Assembly: GCA_946410455.1 (NCBI GenBank)
Contig: CAMKAJ010000007.1
Coordinates: forward strand, 23,215-87,214
Direction of reading: 5' to 3'
DNA length: 64,000 nt
Source: an uncultured Bacteroidales bacterium
GTDB taxonomy: Bacteria; Bacteroidota; Bacteroidia; Bacteroidales; UBA932
This document shows, piece by piece, positions 52,909 through 60,547 of the stretch. Position numbers and translations under genes: made by a program. Position 1 is the first letter of the stretch. Each line of letters begins with the position of its first letter. The notes under the pieces were generated by a model, which made no database searches, was not told the DNA's origin, and was given only the letters and a program-made list of their open reading frames with translations.

Positions 52909-53745
52909 TTAGTACTTGGGGACGTAGTCGGTCTTTCCACTGACGGCATCATCCAAGATCGCTTCCACGAAATCGTCTGCAGCAAGGTTCAGGGTAGTCT
53001 CCTGGACCTTGCTTTCGTATTCAAACTTCACTTCGCGGATGCGAACTGGCCCCCAATGGCGGGACTCCAGCCAACCGTCTTCGAAAGGAAACACAATAGA
53101 GGTATCCGGCTCCGGGTTCTCAGGAAGCTGCTTTTCGAGCTCCTCAAGAGAAGAAATCTTTTCCCCGTTGGCATTCCTGATATAGTGATCCTTTGTCTCT
53201 ATGGGGAAATGAGTGGCAGCACGCCAATAGTCCGCCTTGTCGAACTGAAAACTGGCGTAGAACTTCCGCAACTTATCAGGATCGAAATTATGCTCGGCGA
53301 TCCATCCTTCATCAATAAGGAAGAGCGTATGCCGGATATCTGCATGAACAACGGTAGTGATAGATCCTATGGCTTCATTCCATCCAGGCTGTCGCACCAC
53401 TTTTAGGGAAATGCCATATTCGGCAGCGAACTTCTTCGCACCATCTTGATACCCTTTGCGGGAGACCATTATGCCGTTGACATTGTTGAGATCGGATAAC
53501 ACGCCCTGGAAATCACGGACCTTCCCTACAGGAACAAGAGAGTCGTAGTTCTTGCACTCGATGGCCACACGGTGCATATTGCCGGCAATCTCATATTCCC
53601 AGTACACGTCAATCTGATGCTCACAACCGGACTTGCCCTTAAGCTTCACGTTATGCTGCACCTTGGTCGGCTTGAGGACGTCATTGTTCACAAGCTTCTG
53701 GTAAATCCGCTGGGTAAAGCGCTCAAATTCCGTATTGGGATTCAT
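52909..53745 (-). CDS. Mrr-like restriction endonuclease (PD-(D/E)XK)
   Basis: A 278-residue protein with an N-terminal Mrr_cat-type nuclease: Asp46 (QIDVYWEY), Glu63-Cys-Lys65 (IECKNY) and Gln80 (RDFQGVL). A C-terminal part of about 130 residues is not recognised. Such enzymes cut modified or foreign DNA. The gene is convergent with the DUF2130 gene (10 nt between stops) and may be a separate addition to the island or a type IV companion to the type I system. Confidence 0.8.
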   Translation of the reverse strand: MNPNTEFERFTQRIYQKLVNNDVLKPTKVQHNVKLKGKSGCEHQIDVYWEYEIAGNMHRVAIECKNYDSLVPVGKVRDFQGVLSDLNNVNGIMVSRKGYQDGAKKFAAEYGISLKVVRQPGWNEAIGSITTVVHADIRHTLFLIDEGWIAEHNFDPDKLRKFYASFQFDKADYWRAATHFPIETKDHYIRNANGEKISSLEELEKQLPENPEPDTSIVFPFEDGWLESRHWGPVRIREVKFEYESKVQETTLNLAADDFVEAILDDAVSGKTDYVPKY

Positions 53746-53838
53746 AGAATGAGGTATTACTCTTAGCGAAGGTAAGCATTTATTTGTGTTCTGACAAGCG
53801 TGTCAGAATATGTAACAGATGCTATTTGGCTAGGGAAA

Positions 53839-54042
53839 ATGAATTTTGCCATACGTCGCCTAAAAACAAATGGGCACAATAACCAGAAAACACTTGATGC
53901 AGCAGACCAAATCCTTTTATGGCAATCTGATGATGAAATAAGAAAGCTTTACGAAAAGTTTAAGGATAATCCAAAGATTAAGTGGAAGGAAAGCATAAAA
54001 AAGTTGTTGGATTGGAAGTGTCTACAAAAAAGGGGAAGATAA
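53839..54042 (+). CDS. Hypothetical protein (67 aa)
   Basis: A short, basic, helix-rich frame (MNFAIRRLKTNGHNNQKTLD, then ADQILLWQSDDEIRKLYEKF) ending KCLQKRGR. The ATG at 53839 follows a purine-rich stretch; a GTG at 53800 extends the frame. No family recognised. It lies next to the integration remnant at 54059-54137 and could be residual. Confidence 0.4.
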   Translation: MNFAIRRLKTNGHNNQKTLDAADQILLWQSDDEIRKLYEKFKDNPKIKWKESIKKLLDWKCLQKRGR

Positions 54043-54058
54043 GTAGTTGCGCTTTCGT

Positions 54059-54137
54059 GTTGTCCAAATGTTGTCTAAGCAAAGAAAAATACGCCTTCTA
54101 GCGTACTAGAAAGCGTATTCGAGTGCCTCGGGCGGGA
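54059..54137. repeat. Integration-site remnant 3
   Basis: GTTGTCCAA (54059-54067) and GTTGTCTAA (54070-54078) are 11 bp apart. A hairpin with 13 paired bases and one mismatch (54088-54119, centre TTCTAG-CGTA-CTAGAA) precedes the exact core GTGCCTCGGGCGGGA (54123-54137). The same order of parts occurs at 33349, 38846 and, mirrored, at 63731. Confidence 0.75.
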
Positions 54138-54149
54138 GCTAAGATGTTG

Positions 54150-54292
54150 GTGACTATCGTGTATTCTTGGTGGCTATCGAATGATTTGTCTATCAAGTGG
54201 TTGATGTATTCCCTCAGTGTATTCAAATAATGAACGGAAAATGCGACCAAATGCGACCAAATTTTCTGAAACGCGACCAAATGCGACCGAGT
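54150..54292 (-). mobile_element. Left-over end of an IS21-type element
   Basis: On the minus strand four copies of a GCGACC(A)AA-type repeat (54242-54290) precede the peptide LREYINHLIDKSF, which shares EYINHLIDK-type sequence and its DNA (TTGTCTATCAAGTGGTTGAT) with the IstA-like fragment at 13329-13520. The rest of the transposase is absent. Confidence 0.5.
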
Positions 54293-54343
54293 CATTCTAT
54301 CAATAATTAATGGTCAGATGATGCGCCATATAAGAATATTTCT

Positions 54344-54351
54344 TATCTTTG
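54344..54351 (+). promoter_or_regulatory. -7 box (TATCTTTG) of parDE
   Basis: TATCTTTG, 18 nt before the parD ATG at 54370. ParD proteins usually bind this region, but no clear operator is visible. Confidence 0.5.
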
Positions 54352-54369
54352 TTGCAAATACTGATAGAA

Positions 54370-54618
54370 ATGAAAACAACTACTGTCGCATTAGGGCCTC
54401 ATTTTGATGAATTTATCCAGGCCAGCGTTCTTGGCGGCCGTTACACGAACGCCAGCGAGGTGATTCGTGCCGGGCTAAGGAGGCTGGAAGAAGATGAGCA
54501 GAAGATAGCAGCTCTCCGTGCTGCCATAGAGGAAGGTGAAGCAAGCGGGTATATCGAAGACTTTGACTTCGAATCCCACTTGGAGGAGTTGAAGGCAAAA
54601 CGGAGGAACAATGGCTAA
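54370..54618 (+). CDS. parD: ParD-type antitoxin
   Basis: An 82-residue ribbon-helix-helix protein: MKTTTVALGPHFDEFIQASV, then GRYTNASEVIRAGLRRLEED, then a flexible acidic tail that wraps the toxin. It represses its own operon and neutralises ParE. The ATG at 54370 fits the domain start; seven more codons upstream are open but lie over the promoter. It overlaps parE by 8 nt. The pair sits alone between two tRNA-Leu core copies. Confidence 0.92.
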   Translation: MKTTTVALGPHFDEFIQASVLGGRYTNASEVIRAGLRRLEEDEQKIAALRAAIEEGEASGYIEDFDFESHLEELKAKRRNNG

Positions 54619-54907
54619 GATTCGATTATCCAGAAAGGCCATTGCCGATTTGGACAGCATTTGGGACTACACAGTAGAAACTTGGTCTGAAGAACAGGCG
54701 GTCATCTATTATCGGCAGTTTTATTCCGCTATTCAAGGATTGAACAGTTTGCCTGCTTTCCTTGAAATAGATTATGCTATCATCAAGCCTGGACTCCTTG
54801 GCTTTAAGGTCGGGCACCATATTGTTTTCTATAAAAAGAAGAAAGACTGCTCCATCTATGTAGATCGTATCCTGCACGAGAAGATGGATTATCAAAGACA
54901 CTTATAA
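54611..54907 (+). CDS. parE: RelE/ParE superfamily toxin
   Basis: A 98-residue toxin: KIRLSRKAIADLDSIWDYTV, then SLPAFLEIDYAIIKPGLLGF, then HHIVFYKKKKDCSIYVDRIL. This matches ParE, most of which poison DNA gyrase. It is complete and overlaps parD by 8 nt, giving coupled translation. The tandem hairpins at 54932-55041 follow directly. Confidence 0.92.
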   Translation: MAKIRLSRKAIADLDSIWDYTVETWSEEQAVIYYRQFYSAIQGLNSLPAFLEIDYAIIKPGLLGFKVGHHIVFYKKKKDCSIYVDRILHEKMDYQRHL

Positions 54908-54931
54908 TAGTCTTTAATCTCATTTTTGTTG

Positions 54932-55041
54932 AGCGACGTGATGGACATGGGCTCCAGAGTCACGTCGCTGGCCGTTTTTATCCAGAAATCATCCAAAACC
55001 GTCAGTGACGTGAGAAAATGGGGTGCAGGAGTCACGTCGCT
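54932..55041. repeat. Two tandem 10-bp-stem hairpins after parE
   Basis: AGCGACGTGA (54932-54941) pairs with TCACGTCGCT (54960-54969), and AGTGACGTGA (55004-55013) with TCACGTCGCT (55032-55041). Both loops are 18 nt but differ in sequence. The first is followed by GGCCGTTTTT and may terminate parDE. Further hairpins lie at 55048-55058 (GGCC), 55069-55083 (CCGCCC/GGGCGG) and 55110-55122 (GCGCC/GGCGC); 55042-55156 has no gene. Confidence 0.65.
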
Positions 55042-55156
55042 TTTGGAGGCCGAAGGCCGACTAAGCCACCGCCCCGAGGGCGGGGGTTTGGGGGTGGGGT
55101 AACGTAGTAGCGCCATAGGCGCGAGTTTGACTGGTAGGACGGCACTATGAAACACC

Positions 55157-55227
55157 AACGCCGGCAAATCACTGACGTAACAATGAAATGCCGGCGTTTT
55201 CTTGTCAAACTCGTGCCTCGGGCGGGA
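55157..55227. repeat. Integration-site remnant 4: hairpin and tRNA-Leu core
   Basis: A perfect 10-bp stem AACGCCGGCA/TGCCGGCGTT (55157-55166 with 55189-55198) lies 14 nt before the exact 15-nt core (55213-55227). The 11-bp-spaced repeats of the other remnants are not seen here. The DNA beyond the core (55290-55345) resembles that beyond the core at 33436. Confidence 0.7.
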
Positions 55228-55346
55228 CCACTTATTTATTTACTGAAGCGGTTGATAATTAAATAATTATCGTAGCCCCATATGATTTTAGGGTAACATT
55301 AGAGAAACATTTCTGTCGGTTAGTGGCTTTTAATGGCAGGATGTGG

Positions 55347-56522
55347 CTAGTAATTAAGCCCGAAATGCCATAGAGGAATTACATTCTGGTACCCGTATTC
55401 GGTGTCGTCTTTAACGATAAATCCGTTAGGAATGTTTTCTATTTGCTTCTGACCTTTTTTTCTTCCGCCTATCTCAAAGGTATATTGGCCGATGACAAAG
55501 TCTGAATCTTTGGAACTGATTACGTCGTTCCGGACTCTCATCTGGTTATAAAAGAAGGTCTCCCTCAAATTGCCGGGATTTGGAGCTCCTCCACTCAGAA
55601 CCGTCATTAGGGAAGGATTGTCAATATAGACCTTTTCTACCTTTCCTACACCTCTTATGCCTCCGGTTGCGTCTCTCAGTTGCCCCAGGAGACCGGCACG
55701 TTCCATATAGATAAGATAATCGGCAACATTGTTCTTGCTGACCCCGACCACTGTGGCAAGCGACAACATATTGGGCTTGAACGGGGCCGATTCCGCCACA
55801 ACGCTCAACAGTCTCTTGAGTTTTCTTGCCGTGGTGGCCTTCAAGTCGGCGAACTGGGCAATGTCCGATTCTATTGTCTGTGATATTACTTGCTGCATCT
55901 TGATAGGAAACTCGTTCTCCAATGCAAAAGGATAGTATCCCTCGCGAAGATACTGTTCAAATAGGGGACGAGGGTGCGGTAAACCGGGTAGTTCCACTTT
56001 ATGAGCAAGAATCTCTTCCAAAGAATAAACATTGACATCAATGTCATGGAATAACTTTAGATACTCTCGGAAAGAAAGCCCGAACATCGGGTATACTACT
56101 GCTCTTCTGGAAAGATCGGCTTCTCCATGGAGAATATCCAGGATAGAAGATCCGGTAAAGATGACGTGAAGGTCGGGATAAATATCATATATATTCTTTA
56201 GCTCCTTTGACCATCCGGAATATTTGTGTATTTCATCTATAATTAGATGGGTAAAGCCATCCAAAGTGAGTTCGTGAGCCAGATCCAACAGTGTATGGGA
56301 AGTAAAATACATCAAGTCGGCCGAGACATACAGAAACTTTCCTTCATCCTTGTGTGCGAGAATATACTGTTTGACAAGGGTGGATTTACCTATGCCTCTT
56401 GCTCCGACAATTCCCAGCAACTTATTATCCCAGCGGATGTCATCGTATGCATATCTTCTGAATTCGGTAGGAGTCTGGCTGAGCATGGACTCCATATACT
56501 CTATAAGGGTGTGATCAATCAT
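55347..56522 (-). CDS. AAA_14/DUF4143 ATP-binding protein
   Basis: A 391-residue ATPase: Walker A VGARGIGKS (39-47), Walker B HLIIDEIHKYSGW, sensor-like VIFTGSS, then a winged helix (LSLATVVGVSKNNVADYLIY) and a C-terminal DUF4143 part with the nuclease-like strand SKDSDFVIGQYTFEIGGRKK. Such genes are highly mobile in Bacteroidales and have no known function. It is the only gene between the core at 55213 and tRNA-Leu. An inverted repeat lies in its promoter. Confidence 0.88.
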   Translation of the reverse strand: MIDHTLIEYMESMLSQTPTEFRRYAYDDIRWDNKLLGIVGARGIGKSTLVKQYILAHKDEGKFLYVSADLMYFTSHTLLDLAHELTLDGFTHLIIDEIHKYSGWSKELKNIYDIYPDLHVIFTGSSILDILHGEADLSRRAVVYPMFGLSFREYLKLFHDIDVNVYSLEEILAHKVELPGLPHPRPLFEQYLREGYYPFALENEFPIKMQQVISQTIESDIAQFADLKATTARKLKRLLSVVAESAPFKPNMLSLATVVGVSKNNVADYLIYMERAGLLGQLRDATGGIRGVGKVEKVYIDNPSLMTVLSGGAPNPGNLRETFFYNQMRVRNDVISSKDSDFVIGQYTFEIGGRKKGQKQIENIPNGFIVKDDTEYGYQNVIPLWHFGLNY

Positions 56523-56542
56523 AACGCAATAATATTCTGCTG

Positions 56543-56603
56543 CAAATATAACAAAAATCCCTCAATGAGTGCTGTTTTTATAAAAACATTCACTCAATAA
56601 GGG
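56543..56603 (-). promoter_or_regulatory. Promoter of the AAA_14 gene with inverted repeat
   Basis: The -7 box TATATTTG (56550-56543 on the minus strand) lies 20 nt before the ATG at 56522. Just upstream, CCCTCAATGAGTG (56559-56571) faces CACTCAATAAGGG (56591-56603) with 11 of 13 bases pairing. As with the AAA gene at 13636, an inverted repeat covers the -33 region. Confidence 0.5.
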
Positions 56604-56613
56604 ATTATTCACG

Positions 56614-56698
56614 TGCCTCGGGCGGGAATCGAACCCGCACGGCCGTTTCGGGCCAAGGGATTTTAAGTCCCTCGTGTCTACCATTTCACCACCAAGGC
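56614..56698 (-). tRNA. tRNA-Leu (anticodon TAA)
   Basis: 85 nt with acceptor stem GCCTTGG/CCGAGGC plus discriminator A, a long variable arm (type II tRNA), T-loop GGTTCGATTCC, and anticodon loop CTTAAAA, giving anticodon TAA. CCA is not encoded. The 3' end supplies the 15-nt sequence repeated at 33436, 54123 and 55213 and is thus the insertion target of the island to its left. Confidence 0.95.
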
Positions 56699-56735
56699 TA
56701 ATAAGGGCGTGCCTCAAGGCGCGCTCGAAACGCTG

Positions 56736-56743
56736 CAAAGTTA
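56736..56743 (-). promoter_or_regulatory. -7 box (TAACTTTG) of tRNA-Leu
   Basis: TAACTTTG on the minus strand, 37 nt before the tRNA 5' end. Confidence 0.45.
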
Positions 56744-56754
56744 TGAAAAAAACT

Positions 56755-56762
56755 TATCTTTG
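56755..56762 (+). promoter_or_regulatory. -7 box (TATCTTTG) of the HAD gene
   Basis: TATCTTTG, 11 nt before the ATG at 56774; divergent from the tRNA promoter. Confidence 0.5.
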
Positions 56763-56773
56763 CGAGCACAATT

Positions 56774-57406
56774 ATGATTAAAGCTGTCTTTTTTGATATG
56801 GGAGGGGTACTGTTGCCCCTGTTCCCCGAGAGATGTATGGAGGCTTACCGTACGCTGGCAGGCTTCCAGGACATAGCAGATTATCTGGATCCGTGCCACC
56901 AGCAGGGCATTTTCCTGGACATCGAGGCTGGCAGGATGGAGCTGGAAGCCTTCTTCGATGAGTGCCTGAGGCACTGCCGTCCGGGCACCACTCTAGAAAC
57001 TATATACCGCTGCCAGGAGCAGTTTTTCGGCACTCCACAGGCAGATGATGTAGCCCTGGTAAAGGAGCTCTCGCAGCAGTACGATGTGTTTATGCTGAGC
57101 AACAACAACGCCTTCTCAATGCAGATGCATGTTCCCAACTTCGAGAACGCAGGCCTGCCGCTTGACAAGAGCTTCAAGAAGCTATTCTTCTCTCATGAGC
57201 TGAAGCTCCTCAAGCCGCAGCCGGAAATCTACCACCGGGCCATCAAGGGCAGCGGCCACAAAGCAGAAGAGTGCCTGTTTATCGATGACTCCCAGAGGAA
57301 TGTGGACGGAGCCACTGCGGTTGGCATGCATGCGGTACTCTATCACCCCGGCAAAGAGACTCTGAGGGAGCTTGTAACCAAGACTTTGGACGAACTGAAT
57401 CGCTAG
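56774..57406 (+). CDS. HAD superfamily phosphatase (subfamily I)
   Basis: A 210-residue haloacid-dehalogenase-type hydrolase. Motif I is VFFDMGGVLLPL; its second Asp is replaced by Gly (DxG instead of DxD), as in several YihX-like and dehalogenase-like members. Motif II is MLSNNN, motif III the Lys in LKPQPEIYH, motif IV IDDSQRN. The DxG form may alter activity or substrate, which is probably a small phosphate ester. The gene ends 15 nt before the convergent rodA stop. Confidence 0.85.
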   Translation: MIKAVFFDMGGVLLPLFPERCMEAYRTLAGFQDIADYLDPCHQQGIFLDIEAGRMELEAFFDECLRHCRPGTTLETIYRCQEQFFGTPQADDVALVKELSQQYDVFMLSNNNAFSMQMHVPNFENAGLPLDKSFKKLFFSHELKLLKPQPEIYHRAIKGSGHKAEECLFIDDSQRNVDGATAVGMHAVLYHPGKETLRELVTKTLDELNR

Positions 57407-57421
57407 CCAAGGCAGCAGTCG

Positions 57422-58717
57422 CTAGAAGTACTTTTTCTCCTGCCGGTCGAGCGCAATAAAAATAAACAGGAGCACCGTGAACGCCCAGAGCGATGAACCT
57501 CCGTAACTGAAGAGCGGCAGAGGTATACCAATCACCGGCATAAGCCCCAGGGTCATTCCCAGATTGATGACCAGGTGCATAAAGAAGCAAGCGGCCACAC
57601 AGTAGCCATAGATACGTGTAAATGCAGTCCTGGAACGCTCGGCATCCTGCACCAGCCAGAAAATCAACAGGCCGTACAGCGCCAGCACAAAGACGCATCC
57701 CACAAAGCCCCACTCTTCCCCCACTGTGCAGAAGATAAAATCGGTGCTCTGCTCAGGCACAAAGCCGAAGGTGGTCTGCGTACCCTGCAGGTACCCTTTC
57801 CCGAATAAGCCCCCCGAGCCAATGGCAATCAGCGACTGGTGCACATTATAGCCCACTCCGCGTATATCCTCTTTGATGCCGAGCAGGACTTCGATGCGTT
57901 GGCGCTGGTAGTCCTTAAGCACGCTGTTGAAGAAGAAATCTGTGGCCAGAATGAGGAGAGTTGAGCCAGCAAAAGCTACTAGAGCATTGCGAATTACCTT
58001 CCGGCGGTTGCGCAATGTGGTTACACGCCGCAGGTAATACACCAGATACCCTGCAACACAGGCCACCGCAAGCAACAACGACACCCACCAATGAGTTTTG
58101 AGCGTTACGACGAACAGCAAAACAGCCAGCCCCATCAGCGCAAGATACCAGCCAGACAGACCCTCACGGTACAGCACCAGCAGGAACCCCACATACACCA
58201 GCGCCGATCCCGTCTCACTCTCTGCTACTATTATCGCCATGGGGACCAGCACTATAGCAAGTGCCATAAGCACATCCCGAGCAACGCCAATCTTGAATCC
58301 GGGCCGACCCATAAATGAGGCAAGAAGTAACGATGTAGTAATCTTGGAGAGTTCCGCCGGCTGGAACTTTACAGGTCCCAACTCAAACCATGAATGCGAG
58401 CCTTTGACATTGCTGCTCAAGAAGATAACAAGTATCAGCAGCGCAAGTACCACCCCGTAGGCCGGACGGCTCACACTCTCCCAGACGTATGGATTGATTG
58501 CGAATACCAGCACCACAGCTATAACGAACGCTCCCAGAATCCACAAGGCCTGCTTTCCGCTGTTGAGGCTAAGATCAAGGATAGACACCGGCTCCCCGGA
58601 GCGCACGGCTGCGTATATATTAATCCACCCGAAAAGCACAATAAGTACGTACACGGCTATCAGGCGCCAATCGAGCGTCTTGCGCAAACCCCTGTCAAGT
58701 TCTCCGTCCTGTATCAT
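57422..58717 (-). CDS. rodA: Rod-shape determining glycosyltransferase RodA
   Basis: A 431-residue SEDS-family protein with about ten membrane helices. Landmarks are SWFELGPVKFQPAELSK, GSALVYVGFLLVL and GSGGLFGKGYLQGTQT, with FVPEQSTDFIF and the C-terminal PLFSYGGSSL. RodA polymerises lipid II for side-wall growth together with PBP2. It overlaps the PBP2 stop by 4 nt and is the last gene of mreBCD-mrdA-rodA. Confidence 0.95.
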   Translation of the reverse strand: MIQDGELDRGLRKTLDWRLIAVYVLIVLFGWINIYAAVRSGEPVSILDLSLNSGKQALWILGAFVIAVVLVFAINPYVWESVSRPAYGVVLALLILVIFLSSNVKGSHSWFELGPVKFQPAELSKITTSLLLASFMGRPGFKIGVARDVLMALAIVLVPMAIIVAESETGSALVYVGFLLVLYREGLSGWYLALMGLAVLLFVVTLKTHWWVSLLLAVACVAGYLVYYLRRVTTLRNRRKVIRNALVAFAGSTLLILATDFFFNSVLKDYQRQRIEVLLGIKEDIRGVGYNVHQSLIAIGSGGLFGKGYLQGTQTTFGFVPEQSTDFIFCTVGEEWGFVGCVFVLALYGLLIFWLVQDAERSRTAFTRIYGYCVAACFFMHLVINLGMTLGLMPVIGIPLPLFSYGGSSLWAFTVLLFIFIALDRQEKKYF

Positions 58718-60546
58718 GGTATCAGCCTGGTTGTCAATACTCTGCGTTCTAAGTCCCTGTGGTCGTCGCCAATCTCACCGTTAAGATACTTCTCTACCAG
58801 CAAGGCGGCGATCGGCCCTGCCCATGTGGCCCCGAAGCCGGCGTTCTCTATATACGCCGCCACCGCAATGCGCGGGTTGTCGCGAGGCGCAAAGCAGATG
58901 AAGACAGAGTTGTCTTTGCCGTGAGGATTCTGGGCCGTGCCAGTCTTGCCGCATATATCGAGCCCGGGCACATGCGCCACGTTGGCGGTTCCACCCTCCC
59001 CGAGTGCGTTGACCGCCTTCCACATTCCCGGTATCACTTTGGCGAACTGCAACGTATCCACCAAAGTGTACTGCTTCTGGTAGTACTTGGGGTCGATTTC
59101 TACCCCTTCCGACGCTTTGACCACATGGGGGATGTAGTAGTAACCACGGTTTGCCATTATTGCCGCAAAATTGGCAATCTGCAGGGGTGTGGCAAGGATT
59201 TCTCCCTGGCCGATAGAGAGCGACACGATGGTGGGGAAACGCCAGCGCCCCTTGTGGTAATAGCGGTTGTAGTAGTCTGCAGAAGGGATATTGCCGCTCA
59301 GCTCCGAGGGAAAGTCGCTGCCGAGTTTCTGCCCGAATCCGAAGCTCATTACCATCTCCCGCCAATGCGTATATGCCTCCTCGGTATTCTCGAACTTTGG
59401 ATTCTCAAGTATGCTCTTGAAGACGTAGCAAAAGTAGCCGTTGCAGGACGTCATGATGGCGTCGTTGAGATTGAGCGGGGAACGATGAGCGTGGCAGCCG
59501 AGCTTGCGCCCGCTGGATGTATAGACGTAGCCACCGTTGCACGGATACTGCATCCACGGCTGCAGCACCTCATCTTCCAAGCCAATGAGGCCATTGATGA
59601 GCTTGAACACCGAGCCAGGAGGGTAGGATGCCGATACCGCCCTGTTGTAAAGAGGCATGTTTTTGTCTTTGCGCAGGCGGCCGTAGTGCTTGCCGAAGTC
59701 TGCCAGTACATCGACGTCTATTCCGGGACTCGATACCATGGACAGAATTTCGCCCGTAGATGGCTCCAGGGCCACAAGACTGCCCTTTTTGCCGGCCATC
59801 AGCGCCTGCCCGTACTGCTGGAGGTAGGCATCTATCGTGGTTACTATGTCGTGCCCGGGTTCTGCCTCTACATCGTATTCGCCATCCTTGTACGAATCTT
59901 TTGTACGCCCCCTTGAGTCGCGCTGGAAAATACGCCATCCCTTTTTGCCCCGCAGCTCCTGCTCGCGAGCTGCCTCCAGACCGGTGCGTCCGTAGTAATC
60001 TCCCGCCCTGTACTCAGGATGCTCTGCAAGGTACTCCGCACTCACCTCCGAGGTATATCCGAGCAGGTTTCCGCCGGCATTGAAGGGGTACTCCCGCAAC
60101 GTTCTCTCCTGGCCCTTGAAGCCTGGGAAGCGGAACTGCTCTTCAGCAAAGCGCATATAAGTCTCCGGCTCTATCTGCTTAAGAAAAACCAGAGTCTGCC
60201 ATCCTATGCGGGAACGGTAAGTGCGGTAGTACTTCATCTTGTCCCGCACAAAGTCCACAGTGGTATCCAGCACGTGCGCCAGCGCTGCTGTGTCGAGTTC
60301 CGTGACGGCTCTTGGCGTGACCATAATGTCGTAGCATATACGGTTTCCTACCAGAAGCTTGCCGTTACGGTCATAGATAATACCCCGGGGAGGGTATATC
60401 ATTTCTCGTGACATAGAGTTGTTGTCGGCGTCTGTCTTGTAGCTCTCGTTTATAATTTGCACGTAGAACAACCGGCCCAAAAGAATGGCAAGCACCACTC
60501 CCAGGCCTATCAACAGCTTAAAATACCGGTTGTTGAGTTGTTCCAT
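58714..60546 (-). CDS. mrdA: Penicillin-binding protein 2 (elongation transpeptidase)
   Basis: A 610-residue class B PBP: membrane anchor near residues 8-28, a dimerisation domain with YPPRGIIYDRNGKLLVGN, and the transpeptidase with SVFK (in YPPGSVFKLI), SCN (TSCNGYF) and KTGTAQ. All active-site motifs are intact. It cross-links the glycan made by RodA during elongation. It starts one base after the mreD stop (TAGCATG) and overlaps rodA by 4 nt. Confidence 0.96.
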   Translation of the reverse strand: MEQLNNRYFKLLIGLGVVLAILLGRLFYVQIINESYKTDADNNSMSREMIYPPRGIIYDRNGKLLVGNRICYDIMVTPRAVTELDTAALAHVLDTTVDFVRDKMKYYRTYRSRIGWQTLVFLKQIEPETYMRFAEEQFRFPGFKGQERTLREYPFNAGGNLLGYTSEVSAEYLAEHPEYRAGDYYGRTGLEAAREQELRGKKGWRIFQRDSRGRTKDSYKDGEYDVEAEPGHDIVTTIDAYLQQYGQALMAGKKGSLVALEPSTGEILSMVSSPGIDVDVLADFGKHYGRLRKDKNMPLYNRAVSASYPPGSVFKLINGLIGLEDEVLQPWMQYPCNGGYVYTSSGRKLGCHAHRSPLNLNDAIMTSCNGYFCYVFKSILENPKFENTEEAYTHWREMVMSFGFGQKLGSDFPSELSGNIPSADYYNRYYHKGRWRFPTIVSLSIGQGEILATPLQIANFAAIMANRGYYYIPHVVKASEGVEIDPKYYQKQYTLVDTLQFAKVIPGMWKAVNALGEGGTANVAHVPGLDICGKTGTAQNPHGKDNSVFICFAPRDNPRIAVAAYIENAGFGATWAGPIAALLVEKYLNGEIGDDHRDLERRVLTTRLIP

Positions 60547-60547
60547 G

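Noticed and set aside
43201..53745. BREX or DISARM system
   Set aside because: A WYL regulator and a methylase are present, but PglZ, BrxL, BrxC, DrmA/B and similar core genes are absent; HsdR/S/M explain the locus as type I restriction.
53800..53838. GTG start extending the 67-aa hypothetical protein
   Set aside because: The extra residues have no support and the ATG at 53839 follows a better purine-rich stretch; left as an alternative only.
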